Positions 15,414 through 24,843 of a DNA stretch of 43,005 nt are shown piece after piece; positions within the stretch are counted from its first letter, which is position 1, and each line of letters opens with the position of its first letter. Both the position numbers and the translations under genes were made by a program. This DNA comes from Variovorax soli NBRC 106424. Its GTDB lineage: Bacteria > Pseudomonadota > Gammaproteobacteria > Burkholderiales > Burkholderiaceae_C. The stretch covers positions 1 through 43,005 of the forward strand of contig NZ_BCUU01000040.1 of the NCBI RefSeq assembly GCF_001591385.1. Reading direction: 5' to 3'. Under the pieces are notes generated by a model. The model saw only the letters and a list, made by a program, of their open reading frames with translations. It did not search any database and had not been told where the DNA came from.

Positions 15414-16255
15414 TGCTCATCCGCATCGGCTACGACATCGAACTCGAGTTCAAGGCGCCGGTTGCTCCCACCGCGCTGATTTACATGCTGCAGGTCCATC
15501 CCTCGCGCGAGGGCGACGTGCAGGGCGGCGAGCACATCACCGTCAGCCCGCCCTTGCGCACCGACCACTACCTGGACGCGTTCGACAACCACTGCGCCCG
15601 CGTGCATGTCGACGCAGGCGTGAAGCGCGTGCGCCTGCGCAACGACGCGGTGGTGCGGGACTCCGGCCTGCCCGACGTACAGGACCCGGGCGCCGTCCAA
15701 TGGGGGCTGGGCGACCTGCCGGTGGACACCTTGCGCTTTCTGCTGCCCAGCCGCTATTGCGAGGTCGACAGCGAACTGATGCCCTTCGCTTGGGAACGCT
15801 TCGGCCGAACGGCGCCGGGCTGGCCCCGGGTGAGCGCGATCTGCGGTTTTGCGAACCAGCACCTGCGCTTCGACTACCGGTGCGCCAGCGCCACGCGCGG
15901 CGCACTCGGGGCCTTCCGCGAACGGGTCGGCGTGTGCCGCGACTTCACGCACCTGGCCATCACGCTGTGCCGCTGCATGAACATACCGGCGCGCTACGTC
16001 ACGGGCTACCTGGGCGACATCGGCGTGCCGCCGGCGCCGTACCCGATGGATTTCTCCGCCTGGTTCGAGGTGTGGCTGGGGCAGCGCTGGCATGCATTCG
16101 ATGCGCGCCACAACATGCCGCGCATCGGGCGCATTCCCATCGCGCGCGGGCGGGACGCGGCGGACGTGCCGATCACCATGGCCTTTGGCGCGCACAAGCT
16201 CGCGCGCTTCGAGGTCACCACGCAAGCGCTGCCGGCGCAGGCCGAGGCGGCCTGA
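15413..16255 (+). CDS. Transglutaminase-like (cysteine protease fold) protein
   Basis: 280 aa. An N-terminal beta domain (~1-120) precedes a transglutaminase core. The nucleophile motif is RVGVCRDFTHLAITLCRCMNIPARYVTGYLGD with Cys175. The Asp is in WHAFDARHN (D230). Where classical members have HAWVE with the catalytic His, this protein has SAWFEV (Ser215), though H227 (WHAFD) lies close by; from memory other members of this ~270-residue subclass also carry Ser here, so activity may rest on another residue. No signal peptide, so probably cytoplasmic. Substrate unknown. Convergent with the siderophore-interacting protein gene, one base apart. Confidence 0.85.
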   Translation: MLIRIGYDIELEFKAPVAPTALIYMLQVHPSREGDVQGGEHITVSPPLRTDHYLDAFDNHCARVHVDAGVKRVRLRNDAVVRDSGLPDVQDPGAVQWGLGDLPVDTLRFLLPSRYCEVDSELMPFAWERFGRTAPGWPRVSAICGFANQHLRFDYRCASATRGALGAFRERVGVCRDFTHLAITLCRCMNIPARYVTGYLGDIGVPPAPYPMDFSAWFEVWLGQRWHAFDARHNMPRIGRIPIARGRDAADVPITMAFGAHKLARFEVTTQALPAQAEAA

Positions 16256-16256
16256 C

Positions 16257-17021
16257 TCAGGCTTCCAGCGTCTCGTGGAAGTCCGAGGCGCCGGGCTTCC
16301 AGTACACGGCGACCTTCATCGCCTCCTTGGGATGTCGCTTCTCGGCCAGCAGCACGTTGCGCAGCTGGGCCATCACCGCCGCCTCGCCGGCGCACCAGGC
16401 ATAGCCTTCGCCGCCGGGCAGCTGGAGCTCGCGCAGCGCCTGCACCGTGGCTTGGCCGCTGTCGACCCACTGCGCCTGCACCGTGGCGGCGCTGGCCAGT
16501 TCGCGTTGGCCGGCCGGTTCGGCGGCTTGCGCGATGACGATGGCGCGCGTGCCTGCAGGCAGCTCCTCGAGCCGGCGGCTGATGGCGGGCAGGGCAGAGT
16601 CGTCGCCCACCAGCAGATGCCAGTCGTAGTCCACCGGAATGATCATGGAGCCGCGCGGTCCGCCGATGACGGCGCGCTGGCCCACCTGCGCCTGGCGTGC
16701 CCAGTCGGCGGCGGGGCCGTCGCCGTGCAATGCGAACTCGATGGTGAGCTCGCGGCGTCCCGCGTCGAAGCGGCGGGGCGTGTAGTCGCGCTGCACCGGC
16801 TCATCGGGGCTGGGACCGTCGATCATGAACTTGACGTGGTCGTCGAAGGAATCGGAGCGGAAGCCCGCCAGCGATGGCGCATGGAAGGTGACGGAGACGA
16901 AGTGCGGGCCGAGGGGCTCCACGCGCACCACTTCGACGTCGCGGCGGTGCAGCTCGTGGCGCACGCGCTGCACGCGGCGTTCGGGCGAGGGTGGAGGTGC
17001 AAGGGCAGATTCGGGATTCAT
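16257..17021 (-). CDS. Siderophore-interacting protein (FAD/NAD(P)H ferric-siderophore reductase)
   Basis: 254 aa. SIP/ViuB family flavoprotein that releases iron from imported ferric siderophores by reduction in the cytoplasm. The FAD domain spans ~25-130 with DDHVKFMI, QRDYTPRRFD (family RxYTxR flavin motif) and GPRGSMIIP. The NAD(P)H-side domain has HLLVGDDSALPAISRRLEELP and ends with YAWCAGEAAVMAQLRNVLL and VAVYWKPG. The gene is divergent from a marR gene with a TTGACA-17-CATGAT promoter overlapped by two palindromes (17051-17096). Repression by the adjacent MarR protein is therefore likely. Confidence 0.93.
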   Translation of the reverse strand: MNPESALAPPPSPERRVQRVRHELHRRDVEVVRVEPLGPHFVSVTFHAPSLAGFRSDSFDDHVKFMIDGPSPDEPVQRDYTPRRFDAGRRELTIEFALHGDGPAADWARQAQVGQRAVIGGPRGSMIIPVDYDWHLLVGDDSALPAISRRLEELPAGTRAIVIAQAAEPAGQRELASAATVQAQWVDSGQATVQALRELQLPGGEGYAWCAGEAAVMAQLRNVLLAEKRHPKEAMKVAVYWKPGASDFHETLEA

Positions 17022-17050
17022 GTGTCGCTGCGGAGGACGGCCGGGTTATG

Positions 17051-17065
17051 GTTGATAATGTCATC
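17051..17065. promoter_or_regulatory. MarR operator-like palindrome, copy 1
   Basis: GTTGAT-AAT-GTCATC. Same architecture as copy 2 (GTTGAY-N3-GTCAWC), centred 31 bp away, so both lie on the same DNA face. It covers the presumed transcription start of the SIP gene and the GATAAT -10-like box of the marR gene. Confidence 0.65.
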
Positions 17066-17066
17066 C

Positions 17067-17095
17067 ATCATGCGCAAATCAGTTGACCATGTCAA
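17067..17095 (-). promoter_or_regulatory. Predicted promoter of the siderophore-interacting protein gene
   Basis: On the minus strand, TTGACA (complement of 17090-17095), a 17-base spacer and CATGAT (complement of 17067-17072). It gives a leader of ~40 bases. The -35 is inside operator copy 2. Confidence 0.6.
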
Positions 17096-17543
17096 CCATA
17101 AGGCCGACCCGCCCTCGCCCGACGAGGACGTGCTCGAGGCCGTCCATACCGTCATGCACCTGTTGCGCTCGCGCCAGCACCGCGCGCTGAAGGACGCCGA
17201 GCACGACGTGAGCCACATGGAAGCCAAGGTGCTGGGCTTCTTCGCCCGCCATCCGGGCGCGACGCAGAGCGAGCTGGTCCTGCATTCGGGCCGCGACAAG
17301 GGGCAGATGGCGCGCCTGGTCGGCGGCCTGCGCGAACGCGGCCTGCTGGAGGGCGTGGCCGACGAGAGCGACCGCCGCAGCCTGCGCCTGTCCGTCAGTG
17401 CGGCCGGCAAGCAGGTTCAGCAGGCGCTGGGCCAGCAGGCGCGCCGCATCTCGGCGCGGGCCGTGAAGGGCATGAGCGCCGACGAGCGTGCGCAACTGCT
17501 GGCGCTGCTGGCGCGGGTGCGCGCCAATCTCGATCAGGCTTGA
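17070..17543 (+). CDS. MarR-family transcriptional regulator
   Basis: 157 aa from ATG 17070 (161 aa from ATG 17058). I prefer 17070 because a GATAAT -10-like box at 17054-17059 would overlap the earlier start. The winged helix is at ~50-110: GATQSELVLHSGRDKGQMARLVGGLRERGLLEGVADESDRRSLRLSVSAAGKQ, with the DRR wing motif. Divergent from the siderophore-interacting protein gene; two matching palindromes lie over the shared region, one inside the first codons of this gene, so autorepression plus repression of the flavoprotein is the simplest model. The ligand is unknown. Its stop abuts the terminator of the convergent hpa operon. Confidence 0.9.
   Translation: MRKSVDHVNHKADPPSPDEDVLEAVHTVMHLLRSRQHRALKDAEHDVSHMEAKVLGFFARHPGATQSELVLHSGRDKGQMARLVGGLRERGLLEGVADESDRRSLRLSVSAAGKQVQQALGQQARRISARAVKGMSADERAQLLALLARVRANLDQA
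17082..17096. promoter_or_regulatory. MarR operator-like palindrome, copy 2
   Basis: GTTGAC-CAT-GTCAAC, perfect 6-base arms. It contains the -35 of the siderophore-interacting protein promoter and lies within the first codons of the marR gene. Confidence 0.7.
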
Positions 17544-17544
17544 G

Positions 17545-17568
17545 AAAAAAGGGCCGCTGCCTGCGGCC
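17545..17568 (-). terminator. Rho-independent terminator ending the hpa operon
   Basis: Read on the minus strand, GGCCGC (complement of 17563-17568), a five-base loop and GCGGCC, then CTTTTTT (complement of 17545-17551). It lies 16 bases past the stop of the panE-like gene. Confidence 0.8.
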
Positions 17569-17583
17569 ACTTGTGAACAGGCG

Positions 17584-18561
17584 CTAGTACAGCCCGCGCT
17601 GCCGCGCCTGCAGCCGCGCCAGGCCCAGCAGCGCGTCGGTGAACGGCGTGGGCACGCCCGTGAGCTGGCCGAGCTCGCGCACCGAGGACACCAGCGCGTC
17701 GAGTTCCACCGCGCGCCCCGCTTCCACATCCTGCAGCATCGAAGTCTTGAAGGCGCCCAGCTTGCGCGTGACGGCATGCCGGTCTTCCGGGCTTTCGGCG
17801 ATCGGGATGCCGATGCGCTCGCCGATGTCGCGCGCCTCCAGCATCACGGTGGAGATGAAGCCGCGCACCAGGTCGTCGTTCAGGATCAGGTCGGTGGTGC
17901 AGCCGGTCAGCGCGCTGATGGGGTTGACCGTCATGTTGCCCCACAGCTTGTACCAGACGTCCTTCTGGATTTGGGCCGACAGCCTGGCATCGAAGCCGGC
18001 CTTCTGCAGCAGGGCGTGCAGGGCCTGCACGCGCGGCGTTGCCGCGCCGGAGGGCTCGCCGATGATGAGGCCGTTGCCGAAGTGCAGCCGCACCTGGCCC
18101 GGGCCATCGAGCGAGCAGCTGGCGTGCACCACGCAGCCGATCACATGCCGGTCGGGAATGGCGGCGGCAATCGCGCCCTGCGGGTCGACCGCGGCCAGGC
18201 GCTTGCCGGCATGGGCGCCGCCGAAGCCGCCCGAGAGGAACCACCAGGGCACGCCGTTCATGGCAGTCATCACCATGGTGTCGGCGCCGATCAGCGGTGC
18301 GATGCGCTCGGCCACCGCGGCCAGCGCGGGCGCCTTCACCGCCACCACCACCAGGTCTTGCACGCCCAGGGCGGCCGGGTCCTCGGCCGCCTTCACCGGC
18401 ACGCTGGTGCGTGTGTCGCCATGGCTCAGAACCAGGCCGTCCTTGCGCAGCGCCTGCAGCGTCGCGCCGCGCGCCACCACGCTCACCTCGCAGCCGGCCT
18501 GTGCCAGCTTCACGCCGATCCAGCCGCCGATGGCGCCGGCGCCGTAGATGCAAACCTTCAT
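17584..18561 (-). CDS. Ketopantoate reductase-family (PanE/ApbA) oxidoreductase
   Basis: 325 aa. An N-terminal NADP-binding Rossmann fold (MKVCIYGAGAIGGWIGVKLAQAG) and a C-terminal helical domain with the catalytic-lysine region QKDVWYKLWGNMTVNPISALTG. The family reduces 2-oxo acids; many members outside the pan pathway act on other 2-ketoacids. Position as the last gene of the hpa operon, directly behind a class II aldolase gene (16-base gap), argues for a catabolic 2-oxo/2-hydroxy acid role rather than pantothenate synthesis, so I do not assign panE. Followed by a terminator. Confidence 0.85.
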   Translation of the reverse strand: MKVCIYGAGAIGGWIGVKLAQAGCEVSVVARGATLQALRKDGLVLSHGDTRTSVPVKAAEDPAALGVQDLVVVAVKAPALAAVAERIAPLIGADTMVMTAMNGVPWWFLSGGFGGAHAGKRLAAVDPQGAIAAAIPDRHVIGCVVHASCSLDGPGQVRLHFGNGLIIGEPSGAATPRVQALHALLQKAGFDARLSAQIQKDVWYKLWGNMTVNPISALTGCTTDLILNDDLVRGFISTVMLEARDIGERIGIPIAESPEDRHAVTRKLGAFKTSMLQDVEAGRAVELDALVSSVRELGQLTGVPTPFTDALLGLARLQARQRGLY

Positions 18562-18577
18562 GCGGACCGATCCCTCT

Positions 18578-19369
18578 TCAGTTCTTGTAGCTGGCGTCGA
18601 TGCGGTCCACCTGCCGCACCAGCGCGTCGAACACGTCCTGCCCCGCGCCGTGCGCCGGGTTGAATTGCAGCGCGTCCTGCGTGCAGCGCGCGGCGATGAT
18701 TTCCGGCACCGGAATGGGCTGGCCCATGGAGAGGGTGGCCATCTGGATCTCGCAGGCGCGCTGCAGCGTCCACAGCACCGCGAAGGTCTGCGGCAGCGTC
18801 AGGCCCCAGGCCAGCAGGCCGTGGTTGCGAAGGATCACCGCCTGCCGGTTGCCCATGCTCCTGAGCAGGCGCGGACCTTCGTCGGCATGGATGGTGATGC
18901 CCTCGAAGTCGTGGTAGGCCACTTTGTCGTGCAGCTGCGCGCTGTAGAAGTTGCTCTGGCTCAAGCCCCCCTGCAGGCAGGCCACGGCCACGCCGGCGGT
19001 GGTGTGCGTGTGCATCACGCAATGCGCATCGGGCAGGCCGTCGTGGATGGCGGCGTGCACCGTGAAGCCGGCCGGGTTCACCGGATAGGTGGAGCCGTCC
19101 AGCACGCGGCCCTGCAGGTCGATCTTCACCAGGTTGCTGGCGGTGACCTCGCTGTAGTGCAGGCCGAAGGGGTTGATGAGGAAATGCTTCTCGCCACCGG
19201 TCACGCTGTCGGGCAGGCGCACCGTGATGTGGTTGTAGATCATCTCGGTCCAGCCCAGCATGGCGAAGATGCGGTAGCAGGCCGCGAGCTGCAGGCGCGC
19301 CGCACGCTCGTCGGGGTGCAGTGCCGGATGCGTCAAGGACGACGCGGGGGTGGCGAGAGCATTCATCAA
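18578..19369 (-). CDS. Class II aldolase/adducin-family protein
   Basis: 263 aa. Zn-dependent aldolase/epimerase fold. Seen: a start region RIFAMLGWTEMIYNHITVRLP, the metal-binding His pair in CVMHTHTTAGVA, a third His in ILRNHGLLAWG, and HFLINPFGLHYSEVTASNLVKID. The acidic residue that in fuculose aldolases acts as base is not clear, and many members of this subgroup are of unknown substrate. It lies in the hpa operon between a Bug solute-binding protein and the PanE-like reductase. Likely acts on a small hydroxy/keto acid. Confidence 0.87.
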   Translation of the reverse strand: MMNALATPASSLTHPALHPDERAARLQLAACYRIFAMLGWTEMIYNHITVRLPDSVTGGEKHFLINPFGLHYSEVTASNLVKIDLQGRVLDGSTYPVNPAGFTVHAAIHDGLPDAHCVMHTHTTAGVAVACLQGGLSQSNFYSAQLHDKVAYHDFEGITIHADEGPRLLRSMGNRQAVILRNHGLLAWGLTLPQTFAVLWTLQRACEIQMATLSMGQPIPVPEIIAARCTQDALQFNPAHGAGQDVFDALVRQVDRIDASYKN

Positions 19370-19385
19370 AGTTCCTTGGTTGGTA

Positions 19386-20381
19386 CTAGCCCTCCGCGGT
19401 GAAGCCCACTTCCTTGACGATGGGGCCCCACTTGGCGGTGTCTTTCTTGAGCAGTTCGGTCAGCTCGGCCGGCGTGGAAGACATGGCTTCCAGGCCGAAG
19501 GTGGCCAGGCCGTCGATCACGTCCTTTTGCGCCAGCGCTGCCTTGGTGGCCGCGTTGGCGCGCGCCACCACCTCGGGCGAGGCCTTGGCCGGCAGCAGGA
19601 AGGCGAACCATTCGCTGTGCGTGGCGTTCTTGATGCCCTGTTCCTCGAAGGTGGGCACGTCCGGCGCGAAGCGGCTGCGCTTGGCGCCCGAGACGCCCAG
19701 GATGCGCACCTTGCCCGAAGCCAGGTGCTGCGTGATGTCGCCGATGGGGCCCGACACCGACGACACGTTGCCGCCCAGCAGGTCCAGCATGGCCGGCTGC
19801 GTGCCGCGATAGGCGGCGTGCTTCAGGTCCACACCCACGTTCTTGCCCAGCAGTGCGCCGATGAAGTGCGGCGTGGAGCCGGCCGCCGGGGAGCCGAAGT
19901 TGGCGCCGGTGGGGTTGGCCTTGGCCCAGGCCAGGAACTCGGGCACCGACTTCACCGAGGCCGGCACCGCCGGACCCACCGCAAAGCCGAAGTCGAACTG
20001 GCAGGCGATGGTCACGGGCGTCAGGTCCACCAGCGGGTCGTACGGCAGCTTCTTGTAGATGTGCGGATAGATGGTGAGGATGGAGGTGGGCGTCTGCAGG
20101 ATGGTCGCGCCGTCGGCCGGCTGGCCCTTGACGTAGCTCACCGCAATCTGGCCGCCCGCGCCGGTGCGGTTTTCCACCACCACCGCCTTGCCGTAGTCGG
20201 GCTGCATCTTCACGGCCACGCGGCGGCACAGCGTATCGGACGTGCCGCCGGCCGCGAAGCCGGTGATGAAGCGGGCCGTCTCGAAGGGGGCATTGCCCTG
20301 GGCCAGCGCGTGCTGGCCGATGCCGGCGAGCAGCGCGGCAGCCCCGCCTTGTTGCAGAAGTTGGCGACGGGTGATCGTCAT
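19386..20381 (-). CDS. Bug-family (TctC-type) periplasmic solute-binding protein
   Basis: 331 aa. The N-terminus TRRQLLQQGGAAALLAGIG carries a twin-arginine motif, so export may be by Tat, with cleavage after ALA. Family motifs: GFAAGGTSDTLCRRVA, VVVENRTGAGGQIA and NFGSPAAGSTPHF. Bug proteins bind small carboxylates for tripartite tricarboxylate transporters, but no tctA/tctB genes are nearby, as is common for the many orphan Bug genes of Burkholderiales. In the hpa operon between hpaI and the class II aldolase gene; the substrate could be an aromatic acid or the aldolase substrate. Confidence 0.92.
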   Translation of the reverse strand: MTITRRQLLQQGGAAALLAGIGQHALAQGNAPFETARFITGFAAGGTSDTLCRRVAVKMQPDYGKAVVVENRTGAGGQIAVSYVKGQPADGATILQTPTSILTIYPHIYKKLPYDPLVDLTPVTIACQFDFGFAVGPAVPASVKSVPEFLAWAKANPTGANFGSPAAGSTPHFIGALLGKNVGVDLKHAAYRGTQPAMLDLLGGNVSSVSGPIGDITQHLASGKVRILGVSGAKRSRFAPDVPTFEEQGIKNATHSEWFAFLLPAKASPEVVARANAATKAALAQKDVIDGLATFGLEAMSSTPAELTELLKKDTAKWGPIVKEVGFTAEG

Positions 20382-20422
20382 GCTTTGTCTCCGTTTGTAA
20401 AAAACGAGAAGTATGGGGCAGG

Positions 20423-21256
20423 CTAGTAGCCCGCCACAGTGGGCTTTGCACTAGCCCCGTCGCTCTTTCCCTTGTACCTGGCAGCCAGCTGCCGGCAGGC
20501 GCCGGTCAGCAGCATGGTGTCGATGCCCACCGCGACGAAGCGCGCGCCCGCGGCCAGCCATTTCTCGGTCTGCTCGTGCGTGGTGGCCAGGATGCCGGGT
20601 GCCTTGCCGGCCTTCAGGATGCGCGCGATGCCGTCCTCGATGGCCGCCTGCACTTCCGGATGGCCCGGCTGGCCCGAATAGCCCATGGATGCCGACAGGT
20701 CCGCCGGGCCGATGAACACGCCGTCGATGCCGGGCGTGGCGGCGATCGCGTCGATGTTCTTCATCGCCAGCGCCGTCTCGGCCTGCACCAGCAGGCAGAC
20801 CTGGTCGTTGGCCTCGTGGATGTACTGCGGATAAGCCTGCCAGCGCGAGGCACGCGCCAGCGCGCTGCCCATGCCGCGGATGCCGTCGGGCGGATAACGC
20901 GTGGCCTGCACCAGCTGCGCCGCCTGCTCGGGCGTGTCCACCATGGGCACCAGCAGCGTCTGCGCGCCGATGTCCAGGAACTGCTTGATGAGCGTGGTGT
21001 CGCCCACCGGCACGCGCACCACGGGGTGCGAACGCTCGGCTTCGTCCTGCGCCGACCATGCGCTGGCCACGCCCTGCAGCTGTTCGAGCACCGAGCGAAG
21101 GTCGTTGGGGGCGTGCTCGCCGTCGATGAGCAGCCAGTCGAAGCCCGTGCCGGCGATCATCTCGGCGGCGTAGCCGTTGGCCAGGCCGACCCACAGGCCG
21201 ATCTGCGGCTCGGGGTTGAGCAGGGCCTTCTTGAAGGCATTGGTCGGAGTGCGCAT
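20423..21256 (-). CDS. hpaI: 4-hydroxy-2-oxoheptane-1,7-dioate aldolase HpaI
   Basis: 277 aa. Last step of homoprotocatechuate degradation: splits 4-hydroxy-2-oxoheptanedioate to pyruvate and succinic semialdehyde. Class II, divalent-metal HpcH/HpaI fold. Seen: [63 protein letters not shown], the metal-binding Glu in [16 protein letters not shown], and the Asp in [15 protein letters not shown]. Starts three bases after the hpaH stop. Confidence 0.95.
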   Translation of the reverse strand: MRTPTNAFKKALLNPEPQIGLWVGLANGYAAEMIAGTGFDWLLIDGEHAPNDLRSVLEQLQGVASAWSAQDEAERSHPVVRVPVGDTTLIKQFLDIGAQTLLVPMVDTPEQAAQLVQATRYPPDGIRGMGSALARASRWQAYPQYIHEANDQVCLLVQAETALAMKNIDAIAATPGIDGVFIGPADLSASMGYSGQPGHPEVQAAIEDGIARILKAGKAPGILATTHEQTEKWLAAGARFVAVGIDTMLLTGACRQLAARYKGKSDGASAKPTVAGY

Positions 21257-21259
21257 CGG

Positions 21260-22072
<813 letters not shown>

Positions 22073-22082
22073 CTCGGGGTTC

Positions 22083-22484
22083 TCAGCTGAAGAAGGCGTG
22101 CAGGTTGCCGATCTTGGCGTCGTACACCTGGCCCGGCGCCTCGTCGATCTGGAAGGTGATGCCCACCGGCCGCCGGGCCAGCAGGGGCGCGAAGTGCGCC
22201 TTGGCGCAGGCCGCGAGCGCCTCGCCGATGCGCTGCTTCACCGCCTCGCTGCGGCCCGAGGCCATGCGCAGGTTGAGGTAGGCGAAGGCATGGTCGCCGC
22301 TGGTGTCGGCCACCGCGTAGTGGGCGGCCGGATAGGCCAGCACCCGCGTGCCGCCGGTGGGGAAGACCTGGCGGCCTTCGTCGTCCTTCTGCGCGAGCAT
22401 GGTGTCGGCCAGCTTGCGGGCGAGGCCGCCCATGTCGGCGTCGGCTTCGATGTTGGGCGTGTAGAGGATGACGAGGTGCGGCAC
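22083..22484 (-). CDS. hpaF: 5-carboxymethyl-2-hydroxymuconate isomerase HpaF
   Basis: 133 aa, close to E. coli HpaF (126). Tautomerase superfamily enzyme using Pro1, exposed after Met removal ([12 protein letters not shown]), as catalytic base. It isomerises 5-carboxymethyl-2-hydroxymuconate before decarboxylation by HpaG. The C-terminal part ([27 protein letters not shown]) is typical of the family. Located between hpaD and hpaH with 16- and 10-base gaps. Confidence 0.92.
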   Translation of the reverse strand: MPHLVILYTPNIEADADMGGLARKLADTMLAQKDDEGRQVFPTGGTRVLAYPAAHYAVADTSGDHAFAYLNLRMASGRSEAVKQRIGEALAACAKAHFAPLLARRPVGITFQIDEAPGQVYDAKIGNLHAFFS

Positions 22485-22500
22485 GGTTTCTCCTTGCAGT

Positions 22501-23364
22501 TCAGGCGGGCAGCGGCGTCACCGGAAAGACCGCGTTGATCTGGCCGGTGCCCGAGCTGCCGAAATAGGGCGTGATGATCTCGGCGGGCGCCTCGTAGCGG
22601 TCCCAGCCGAGCAGGCCCAGCAGCATCGCAGTGTCGTGCATGTCGCCTTCGCCCCAGCACTTGTCGGCGTACATGGGCAGCATGCCGACGAAGGTCTTCC
22701 AGTCGCCCTGCTCCCACAATTGCACCACGCGGCGGTCCACCTGCTCCAGGAAGGGGTCGTACACCTTGTGCATGAACTCCGGCGCGCGGCCGTTGTCGGC
22801 AAAGTGGTGCGAGAGCGATCCGCTGGCGAACACGGCCACCGTGCCGTTGTAGCGCTCTTCAATCGCGCGGCGCACCGCCAGGCCGAAGCGGCCCGATTCG
22901 TGCAGGTCGTGCCAGTCGCACCAGCCGCTGATGCTGATCACTTTGTAGTGCTGGTCGCTGTTCATGTAGCGCATGGGCACCAGCGTGCCGTATTCCAGGT
23001 CGAGCGTGGTGTCGCTGTGGGCGCGGCTCTTCACGCCCATCTCGTTGGCCACGTCGGCGATCAGTTGGCCCAGCTGCGGGTTGCCCGGGTAGGCATAGGG
23101 CATGTTCTTGATGAAGTGCGGCAGCTCGTTGCTGGTGTAGATGCCCTCGAACCTTGGCCCGCAGTTGATGTGATATTCGCTGTTGACCTGCCAGTGCACG
23201 TCGAACACCACGATGGTGTCCACGCCCAGGGCGCGGCAGCGGCGGTCGATTTCCTTGTGGCCGTTGATGGCGGCGCCCCGGCAGCCGAAGTTGGGCCCCG
23301 GAAATTCCGACAGGTACATGGACGGCACATGCGTGATCTTGGCCGCCAGAGCGAGTTGGCCCAT
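22501..23364 (-). CDS. hpaD: 3,4-dihydroxyphenylacetate 2,3-dioxygenase HpaD
   Basis: 287 aa. Extradiol ring-cleavage dioxygenase of the LigB-type (class III) superfamily, opening homoprotocatechuate to 5-carboxymethyl-2-hydroxymuconate semialdehyde. Metal-binding His candidates lie in AAKITHVPSMYLSE (H12) and FDVHWQVNSEYHINC. FASGSLSHHFADNG holds further conserved His. Starts two bases after the hpaE stop. This is the E. coli-type HpaD, not the vicinal-chelate type found in some Gram-positives. Confidence 0.95.
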   Translation of the reverse strand: MGQLALAAKITHVPSMYLSEFPGPNFGCRGAAINGHKEIDRRCRALGVDTIVVFDVHWQVNSEYHINCGPRFEGIYTSNELPHFIKNMPYAYPGNPQLGQLIADVANEMGVKSRAHSDTTLDLEYGTLVPMRYMNSDQHYKVISISGWCDWHDLHESGRFGLAVRRAIEERYNGTVAVFASGSLSHHFADNGRAPEFMHKVYDPFLEQVDRRVVQLWEQGDWKTFVGMLPMYADKCWGEGDMHDTAMLLGLLGWDRYEAPAEIITPYFGSSGTGQINAVFPVTPLPA

Positions 23365-23366
23365 GG

Positions 23367-24830
23367 TCAGACTCCCCAGTGTGGAATGTGGTGAGAACCC
23401 AATGAGACGGCGACGTTCTTCGGCTCGCAGAAGACCTCGTAGCTCCAGGTGCCGCCCTCGCGTCCGGTACCACTGGCCTTGGTGCCGCCGAAGGGCTGGC
23501 GCAGGTCACGCACGTTCTGGCTGTTGACGAAGCACATGCCCGCCTCGATGGCGGCAGCCACGCGGTGAGCGCGGCCGATGTTCTCGGTCCACACGTAGCT
23601 GGAGAGGCCGTACTGGATGTCGTTGGCCAGGCGGATCGCGTCGGCCTCGTCCTTGAAGGGAATCAGGCAGGCCACAGGGCCGAAGATCTCGTCCTGCGCG
23701 ATCTTCATGCGGTTGTCCACGTCGGCGAAGACGGTGGGCGCCACGTAGTTGCCGCGTCGAACGCGATCGGGCAGGCCGGCCGGCGTCTCGAGGCCGCCGC
23801 ACAGCAGCGTGGCACCTTCCTTGGGGCCCAGCTCGATGTAGCTGCGCACCTTGGCCAGGTGGGCCTGCGAGATCATCGGGCCGACGATGGTCTTCTCGTC
23901 GAGCGGGTCGCCCACGGTGATCCGCTTGGCGCGTTCCACGAACCGGGCAACAAAGTCGGCATAGATGCTCTGCTGCACCAGGATGCGCGAGCCTGCGGTG
24001 CAGCGCTCGCCGTTGTTGCTGAAGATCATGAACACGGCGGCATCGAGCGCGCGGTCCAGGTCGGCGTCGTCGAAGATGACGAAGGGGCTCTTGCCGCCCA
24101 GCTCCATGCTGAATTTCTTCAGGCCCGCACTCTTGACGATGCGGTTGCCGGTGGCGGTGGAGCCGGTGAAGGAAATGGCGCGCACGTCGGGGTGGGCCAC
24201 CAGCGGCTCGCCGGCCTCCTTGCCCAAGCCGTGCACCAGGTTCAGCACGCCGGGCGGAATGCCGGCTTCCAGCGCCAGTTCGCCCAGCCGCGCCGCGGTC
24301 AGGGGCGAGAGCTCGCTCATCTTCAGCACGGCCGTGTTGCCGAAGGCCAGGCAGGGCGCGACCTTCCAGGTCGCGGTCATGAAAGGCACGTTCCAGGGGC
24401 TGATGAGCGCGCACACGCCCACCGGGTGGAACAGCGTGTAGTTCAGGTGCGTGGGCGTGGGGTAGGTGTGGCCGTCCACCCGCGTGCACATCTCGGCAAA
24501 GTAATAGAAGTTGTCGGCCGCGCGCGGCACCAGCTGCTTGCCGGTCTGCGCGATGACCTGGCCGCAGTCGTTGGTCTCGGTCTGCGCGATCTCGGGCACG
24601 TTCTTGGCGATCAGGTCGCCCAGCTTGCGGATGAGCCTGGCGCGCTCCGGTGCCGGCATGCCGGCCCACTTGGGAAAGGCTTGCTTGGCGGCGGCGACGG
24701 CGGCGTTCACCTCCGCTTCGCCGCCCGAGGCGACTTCTGCCAGCACTTCCTGCGTGGCCGGGTTGACGGTTTCGAAGTAGTCGCGGCCTTGGACGGCCTT
24801 GCCGTCGATGAGGTGGTGAATCTGTTGCAT
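23367..24830 (-). CDS. hpaE: 5-carboxymethyl-2-hydroxymuconate semialdehyde dehydrogenase HpaE
   Basis: 487 aa. NAD-dependent aldehyde dehydrogenase converting the ring-cleavage product to the diacid. Seen: a start MQQIHHLIDGKAVQGRDYFE, the substrate channel region LISPWNVPFMTATWKVAPCL, the NAD-site SFTGSTATGNRI, the catalytic Glu in SMELGGKSPFVIFDDAD, the catalytic Cys in NNGERCTAGSRI, and EIFGPVACLIPF near the end. I use ATG 24830, because a GTG at 24863 would add 11 non-conserved residues. Lies between a Bug gene (13-base gap) and hpaD. Confidence 0.95.
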   Translation of the reverse strand: MQQIHHLIDGKAVQGRDYFETVNPATQEVLAEVASGGEAEVNAAVAAAKQAFPKWAGMPAPERARLIRKLGDLIAKNVPEIAQTETNDCGQVIAQTGKQLVPRAADNFYYFAEMCTRVDGHTYPTPTHLNYTLFHPVGVCALISPWNVPFMTATWKVAPCLAFGNTAVLKMSELSPLTAARLGELALEAGIPPGVLNLVHGLGKEAGEPLVAHPDVRAISFTGSTATGNRIVKSAGLKKFSMELGGKSPFVIFDDADLDRALDAAVFMIFSNNGERCTAGSRILVQQSIYADFVARFVERAKRITVGDPLDEKTIVGPMISQAHLAKVRSYIELGPKEGATLLCGGLETPAGLPDRVRRGNYVAPTVFADVDNRMKIAQDEIFGPVACLIPFKDEADAIRLANDIQYGLSSYVWTENIGRAHRVAAAIEAGMCFVNSQNVRDLRQPFGGTKASGTGREGGTWSYEVFCEPKNVAVSLGSHHIPHWGV

Positions 24831-24843
24831 GGGAGGGTTGTCG

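Noticed and set aside
17584..18561. Assigning the last hpa operon gene as panE (pantothenate synthesis)
   Set aside because: The family match is sound, but the family is broad and the operon context points to catabolism.
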